Origin: CAZZIZ01 sp964654535
Lineage (GTDB): Bacteria > Bacteroidota > Bacteroidia > Chitinophagales > UBA2359
Assembly: GCA_964654535.1 (NCBI GenBank)
Contig: CAZZIZ010000124.1
Location: 1-10,389, forward strand
Reading direction: 5' to 3'
DNA length: 10,389 nucleotides
Shown here: one piece after another, positions 6,882 through 10,389 of the stretch
Position numbering within the stretch: position 1 is the first letter of the stretch
Layout of the letters: every line of letters starts with the position of its first letter
Program-made: the position numbers and the translations under genes
Notes under the pieces: model-generated
Seen by the model: only the letters and a program-made list of their open reading frames with translations
Database searches by the model: none
What the model was told of the DNA's origin: nothing

Positions 6882-7407
6882 TCTTCCACATCATAGATTC
6901 GGTTGGCTTAACCGAGCGTTCTACATACTTCGCACCTCGTTTGGTGTTGTAGTAGTTTTTAATCTCTCCTTCTACGCAGAAATAAATGAGTTGACCGATA
7001 GGCATACCGGCGTAAACACGAACAGGTTGTATGGCAGAAAGTTCCAGTGTCCAAGTATTACAATAACCAACATCACCTTTTCCTGCAGTTGCGTGAATAT
7101 CAATTCCCAATCGACCGATACTCGATTTGCCTTCCAAAAAGGGTACGTGCTTATGGGTTTCGGTATACTCTTCTGTAACGCCTAGGTAAATGGTGTTGGG
7201 CTGCAAAACATAACCACCCGCAGGGATGGTGATGTGTTCTATTTCATTGTGGCGCTTGGCATCAAGCTCACGATCTTTGTAAGTTGCTAGATAACGGCCG
7301 AGATGCACGTCGTAAGAATTGGTGCCCAAACAACTGCGCTTAAAGGGCTCCACGAGGATGCTCCCTTCTTTTATTTCCTTCAATATCTGTTTATCGGATA
7401 AAATCAT
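6871..7407 (-). CDS. dcd: dCTP deaminase
   Basis: This 178-aa trimeric dUTPase-fold enzyme deaminates dCTP to dUTP, feeding dTMP synthesis in the cytoplasm. The N-terminus MILSDKQILKEI and the GTNSYDVHLG segment (28-37) are typical. The phosphate-binding motif is LEGKSSIGRLGID (91-103), where the first position of the usual RSS is Lys. The catalytic Glu is expected to be E122 in WTLELS, equivalent to Glu138 of the E. coli enzyme. PIGQLIYF (136-143) is also conserved. The segment HATAGKGDVGYCNTW (105-119) differs from the enterobacterial form, so a bifunctional deaminase/dUTPase cannot be excluded from sequence alone. It diverges from the phosphopantetheinyl transferase gene with 54 bp between starts. 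The leader contains a small palindrome, CCTGAATCAGG (7411-7421). Confidence 0.95.
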   Translation of the reverse strand: MILSDKQILKEIKEGSILVEPFKRSCLGTNSYDVHLGRYLATYKDRELDAKRHNEIEHITIPAGGYVLQPNTIYLGVTEEYTETHKHVPFLEGKSSIGRLGIDIHATAGKGDVGYCNTWTLELSAIQPVRVYAGMPIGQLIYFCVEGEIKNYYNTKRGAKYVERSVKPTESMMWKNRF

Positions 7408-7449
7408 AAGCCTGAATCAGGACGTCGAAATTAGTGAGTTCTTTTCAAT

Positions 7450-7457
7450 TATTTTTG
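7450..7457 (+). promoter_or_regulatory. -7 promoter element for the phosphopantetheinyl transferase gene
   Basis: TATTTTTG matches TAnnTTTG exactly and lies four bases before the ATG at 7462, nearly the same spacing as at engB. No TTG occurs at the expected -33 position. If used, the transcript would have essentially no leader. Confidence 0.4.
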
Positions 7458-7461
7458 GGCA

Positions 7462-8097
7462 ATGCCGATTCATAGAATTATCCATCTCGACCCCAAATCT
7501 TGCATTGCTATTTGGCAGGTGACCGAGTCAGTGGGCGAGCTGCTGGGCTTGATAAAGGCTAGGGAAAGAACGGAGAAAGAGATTGCCAGCTTCCAATCGG
7601 AGAAACGCAAAAAGGAATGGATAGCGGTGCGCATATTGCACGAACACTTGTTGCCCGAGTCCAAAGCCGAAATACAATACACCAAACATCGCAAGCCTTT
7701 TCTGCTTGACGACGATCCTAGTCACATTTCTATTTCCCACTCTGGCGACCTAGTCGCCCTAATGATGCACGAGGACAAAGAAGTAGGGATGGATCTGGAA
7801 GAGATTCGGGATAAGATTCAAGTCTTATACAAGAAGTTTCTGTCCGAGGATGAGAAGGCTTTTTGTTCTATCGATGAAATTGAAAAACTCATCGTTATGT
7901 GGAGCGCAAAAGAGAGCATCTACAAACTCTACGGAAAAAAGGAACTCACTTTTTCTAGAAATATTTTGCTGCAACCTTTCGAGCAAAGTAAACGTGGCAG
8001 CATTAACGGAGCCTTGGCATTAGAAACCGAACTAAAGCTAACCATCGAGTATGCCTTGATTGGCGATGTGTTCTTGACTTGGTGTATCCTAGATTAG
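7462..8097 (+). CDS. Sfp-type 4'-phosphopantetheinyl transferase
   Basis: This 211-aa cytoplasmic enzyme transfers the phosphopantetheine arm of CoA to a conserved Ser of carrier proteins. The Sfp-type motifs are present: KHRKPFL (75-81), HISISHSGDLVAL (88-100), the Mg-binding VGMDLEE (108-114, with D111 and E113) and MWSAKESIYKLYG (146-158, with the W..KE...K signature). The ATG at 7462 gives the N-terminus MPIHRIIHLD..IAIWQVTE, which resembles flavobacterial homologues. Its natural carrier protein cannot be told: no polyketide or peptide synthetase genes are nearby, so it may serve fatty-acid synthesis. Its TAG stop shares bases with the stop of the convergent small gene at 8094-8270. Confidence 0.93.
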   Translation: MPIHRIIHLDPKSCIAIWQVTESVGELLGLIKARERTEKEIASFQSEKRKKEWIAVRILHEHLLPESKAEIQYTKHRKPFLLDDDPSHISISHSGDLVALMMHEDKEVGMDLEEIRDKIQVLYKKFLSEDEKAFCSIDEIEKLIVMWSAKESIYKLYGKKELTFSRNILLQPFEQSKRGSINGALALETELKLTIEYALIGDVFLTWCILD

Positions 8098-8270
8098 ATC
8101 CGGCTCATTATCACTTTCACTAAGCCGACTATTGTAAAGCCAACACCCGCCAATGACATCAAAGCCGCGATGGGATTGGGATCCATTGTTAGTGAATCCG
8201 CCGCTGACATAACTGAGGCCAGAACTAAGGACAAAATTATTAGCACGATTCCGGCTATTAAATATTTCAT
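8094..8270 (-). CDS. Small two-helix membrane protein coupled to nhaC
   Basis: This frame encodes 58 aa: MKYLIAGIVLIILSLVLAS, a short polar linker (DSLTMDPNP, 25-33), a second hydrophobic stretch (about 34-55) and a basic end (MSRI). Two transmembrane helices are predicted by eye (about 3-23 and 34-54). Its ATG overlaps the TGA of the antiporter gene upstream as ATGA, the classic arrangement for translational coupling. Its TAA overlaps the stop of the convergent phosphopantetheinyl transferase gene. It fills the gap between the two genes exactly. A longer minus-strand frame at 8089-8292 covers the same bases in another phase, but lacks this hydrophobic pattern and runs into nhaC. I do not recognise a family; an accessory subunit of the antiporter or an independent small membrane protein are both possible. 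Confidence 0.7.
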   Translation of the reverse strand: MKYLIAGIVLIILSLVLASVMSAADSLTMDPNPIAALMSLAGVGFTIVGLVKVIMSRI

Positions 8271-10267
8271 GCGCTTGCAACTTTTTTACCAAAGGTTCTT
8301 ACCATAAACCAGAGTATAACAACTCCGACCAGGAAGAGCACAAATGTAGGGATGATATTTAAAGCTGCCACATATCCAAGAATTAAACTTAGGAAGCCCA
8401 CCGTAAGTGCATAAGGCAGCTGAGTGCGCACGTGATCTATGTGATTACAACTCGTAGCTAAGGAACTCAAGATGGTCGTATCAGAAATTGGTGAACAGTG
8501 ATCGCCCAAAACCGCTCCTGCTAAGACACAAGAAATAACATTATAAAGTATCGGGAAGGCATCTGCTTCAGGATAACCCGCAGCGCTACTCACCATCCAC
8601 GAGGCAGGTAGAATCAATGGATAGAGAATTGCCATCGTTCCCCAACTGGAACCAGTCGAGAAGGCGATAATCGCGGCAAGAATGAAGGTAACTCCCGGTA
8701 GCATAACTGGTGAGACATTACCCTGCATAATTCCTGTTAACCAATCTGCGGTATGTAAATCCTTCGTGATTTGCGCCAATGACCAAGCCATAATGAGAAT
8801 AATAATTGCGGGCAGCATTGTTTTAAAACCATCAATCATCGTTTCAACAGCTTCGGTTAGGCGCATTGTTCTGGTGAGAACTGTACATAGTATGGCAACT
8901 ATAACACTAGCCGTGGAGCTCCAGATTAATGCACTGTAGGAATCGGAGTTACCTACTAGGTTAGAGAGCTTTCGAAAGACGCCTACCCCTTCTTCGTTCC
9001 AAATTTCGGGTGTGTAACCGGTTACGGCTATTCCCGCTATAGTTCCGAATATAACTGTCAAGACAGGAAGTAGGGCATTCAAAGAATACTCCTTTACACC
9101 TTCAATCGGCTTTAAGTCTTCTAGCGAGTTGTCAACCTCTGCTTCTCCCCTATCTACTATACCAGCGTACAATTTTCCCGTCGTCCGCGCACGATTTTCT
9201 GCTTTAAGCATCGGTCCATAATCGCGATTTTGCAAAATTAGGATGAGTATAAAACTCAAGGTGAGTATAGGATAAAACGAATAAGCCAAGGAATTTATAA
9301 AAAGTGTGTAAGCACTTTTTCCCAGACCTAAAGTTTCAACCGCACCTTCTATATATCCTAACTCCGCACCAATCCACGTAGTAACAAAAGCAATCGCAGC
9401 AACCGGAGCAGCCGTAGAATCTACTAGGTATGCCAGTTTCTCTCGCGATATCCTAAACTTATCAGTAACCGGTCGCATAGTGTTGCCCACTATGAGCGTA
9501 TTGGCGTAGTCGTCGAAGAATATCGCGATGCCCAAAAAGTAAGTAACAAGTTGAGAGTTGCGGGCACTGTTGGCGTACCGAGATAAGCGCTTTACAATCG
9601 CTGCCATTCCACCGTTTCGAGAAATAATGGCCACCATTCCACCGATAAGTATTGAAAATACGATTACCGCGAGGTGATCTACATCGGATATCGCATTGAT
9701 GATATACTCTTGAACAACCGTAAATACTGAAGTAAACATTTCTTTAAAGCCAAAACCACCCAATATCCAAGTACCCAACCAAATACCAGCGAAAAGAGAA
9801 ACAATAACCTCTCGAAAAATCAAGGCCAAAAATATGGCCAGAAGTGGAGGCAGAATAGAATACCAAAGAGGAATCTTACGAATGTCATTCTGACTTTCTT
9901 CAATGGCGATAAAATTATTGACCATCCGGCCCGATTCCGTGGTATAAGAAATCAAAATCTCGCCAGCCGTTTCTTCTTTTAATTGCTTGATGGCCCGCCC
10001 TTCCGTAAAATTCAAATTAGAAGCGCCTTTCTGATTGCTAAAATTAAATGGCACAAAACCGTTGACACTACGATCTTTGTTTCCTGCATCATCCAAAGCC
10101 TCAAAAACCAAAAAGCGATTGTCGCTTTTTGTCTCCATACTTATGGCCACATCAGCGGGTATTTTGGCTTGTGCAAAAGCGTTAGCGGACGTCGATTGCA
10201 AGAATGCAAAGCAGACACATAAGCCTATTATGCGACGGATAAACCTAATTTTACTGTAACTTGACAT
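8267..10267 (-). CDS. nhaC: NhaC-family Na+/H+ antiporter with N-terminal exported domain
   Basis: This 666-aa inner-membrane transporter is predicted to exchange Na+ for H+, serving sodium and pH homeostasis. The transporter part begins near residue 131 (KIPLWYSILPPLLAIFLAL) and has about a dozen hydrophobic segments. Motifs typical of this COG1757-type branch are FFDDYANTLIVGNTMRP (250-266), FSTGSSWGTMAILYP (536-550) and GDHCSPISDTTILSS (588-602). Unlike a standard NhaC, it starts with a signal peptide (about 1-32, ANAFA-Q) and a roughly 95-residue polar, beta-rich domain (35-130) that would face the periplasm. A large hydrophilic loop occurs at about 348-395. Some NhaC relatives carry Na+/lactate or malate exchange, so the exact substrate is not certain. 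An AAGG lies about 9 bases before the ATG. The downstream 58-aa membrane protein gene overlaps its stop. Confidence 0.92.
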   Translation of the reverse strand: MSSYSKIRFIRRIIGLCVCFAFLQSTSANAFAQAKIPADVAISMETKSDNRFLVFEALDDAGNKDRSVNGFVPFNFSNQKGASNLNFTEGRAIKQLKEETAGEILISYTTESGRMVNNFIAIEESQNDIRKIPLWYSILPPLLAIFLALIFREVIVSLFAGIWLGTWILGGFGFKEMFTSVFTVVQEYIINAISDVDHLAVIVFSILIGGMVAIISRNGGMAAIVKRLSRYANSARNSQLVTYFLGIAIFFDDYANTLIVGNTMRPVTDKFRISREKLAYLVDSTAAPVAAIAFVTTWIGAELGYIEGAVETLGLGKSAYTLFINSLAYSFYPILTLSFILILILQNRDYGPMLKAENRARTTGKLYAGIVDRGEAEVDNSLEDLKPIEGVKEYSLNALLPVLTVIFGTIAGIAVTGYTPEIWNEEGVGVFRKLSNLVGNSDSYSALIWSSTASVIVAILCTVLTRTMRLTEAVETMIDGFKTMLPAIIILIMAWSLAQITKDLHTADWLTGIMQGNVSPVMLPGVTFILAAIIAFSTGSSWGTMAILYPLILPASWMVSSAAGYPEADAFPILYNVISCVLAGAVLGDHCSPISDTTILSSLATSCNHIDHVRTQLPYALTVGFLSLILGYVAALNIIPTFVLFLVGVVILWFMVRTFGKKVASA

Positions 10268-10321
10268 TCGCGTTTTGCCTTGAATTCTCCATATTTTAAA
10301 TTAATAAAAACAAACAAGCCC

Positions 10322-10389
10322 TTGGCCAGAATTTCACTTTGTTTATTGCTAGTTTTTGGACTTCAGCTCCACGCTCAATCACCTTTTAC
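10322..10389 (+). CDS. Partial gene: signal peptide of an exported protein, cut by the window edge
   Basis: The plus-strand frame is open from 10265 to the end of the window. From the TTG at 10322 it reads MARISLCLLLVFGLQLHAQ followed by SPF, a textbook signal peptide with a Bacteroidota-style A-Q cleavage site. No ATG lies in the open frame upstream, so a TTG start is assumed; translation from slightly farther upstream (after 10265) cannot be excluded. It is divergent from nhaC. Nothing of the mature protein is visible, so function cannot be assigned. Confidence 0.45.
   Translation, partial: MARISLCLLLVFGLQLHAQSPF

Noticed and set aside
6853..7185. 110-aa plus-strand frame inside dcd
   Set aside because: It is antisense to a well-conserved dCTP deaminase and has no recognisable protein features; it is a shadow frame.
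8089..8292. 67-aa minus-strand frame across the nhaC end
   Set aside because: It overlaps nhaC by 26 bp and has a polar, non-patterned composition. The frame at 8094-8270 in another phase has two hydrophobic segments and an ATGA junction, and explains the gap better.
1..10389. CRISPR array, tRNA, rRNA or intact insertion sequence
   Set aside because: Reading both strands showed no regularly spaced repeats, no tRNA cloverleaf that I could identify, and no transposase.

Overview
The window looks like chromosome from a member of the Bacteroidota, most likely a marine-type Flavobacteriales. This rests on several signs. A large secreted protein ends in a type IX secretion (T9SS) sorting domain. 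The outer-membrane T9SS protein PorT is encoded directly behind ubiE, a pairing known from flavobacteria. Exact TAnnTTTG (-7) promoter elements occur, and Shine-Dalgarno sequences are largely absent. The exact genus cannot be told from the sequence.

Layout, left to right. 1-201 is non-coding and holds a nested hairpin plus a repeat copy. 202-3660 (minus) encodes a 1152-aa secreted multidomain protein. It has a phosphohistidine domain followed by a PPDK/PEP-synthase-type ATP-grasp domain, the order found in glucan/alpha-glucan water dikinases, and then two CARDB-like domains, a Cys-containing beta domain and a T9SS type A tail. 3661-4066 is non-coding, with a GC hairpin and the second repeat copy. 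4067-4540 (minus, exported protein of unknown function) overlaps the end of engB (4521-5126, minus, ribosome-assembly GTPase). engB diverges from ubiE (5182-5910, plus, menaquinone methyltransferase) across a very tight pair of -7 boxes, and ubiE overlaps porT (5883-6593, plus). porT converges on dcd (6871-7407, minus, dCTP deaminase) across 277 bp with hairpins. dcd diverges from an Sfp-type phosphopantetheinyl transferase gene (7462-8097, plus). The stop codon of that gene overlaps the stop of a 58-aa two-helix membrane protein gene (8094-8270, minus), which is joined by an ATGA overlap to the nhaC-type Na+/H+ antiporter gene upstream of it (8267-10267, minus). The window ends in the signal peptide of a plus-strand gene cut by the edge.

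Most genes are single-copy housekeeping functions (ribosome assembly, menaquinone, dNTP supply, acyl-carrier activation, ion homeostasis). Two connect directly: PorT is a component of the secretion system that would export the large dikinase-like protein. That protein is the most unusual item here, because it carries an ATP-dependent phosphotransfer module with its key residues intact on a polypeptide addressed to the cell surface. The other items worth a second look are the pair of related repeats just beyond the 3' ends of the two leftward exported-protein genes, and the small membrane-protein gene coupled to nhaC.
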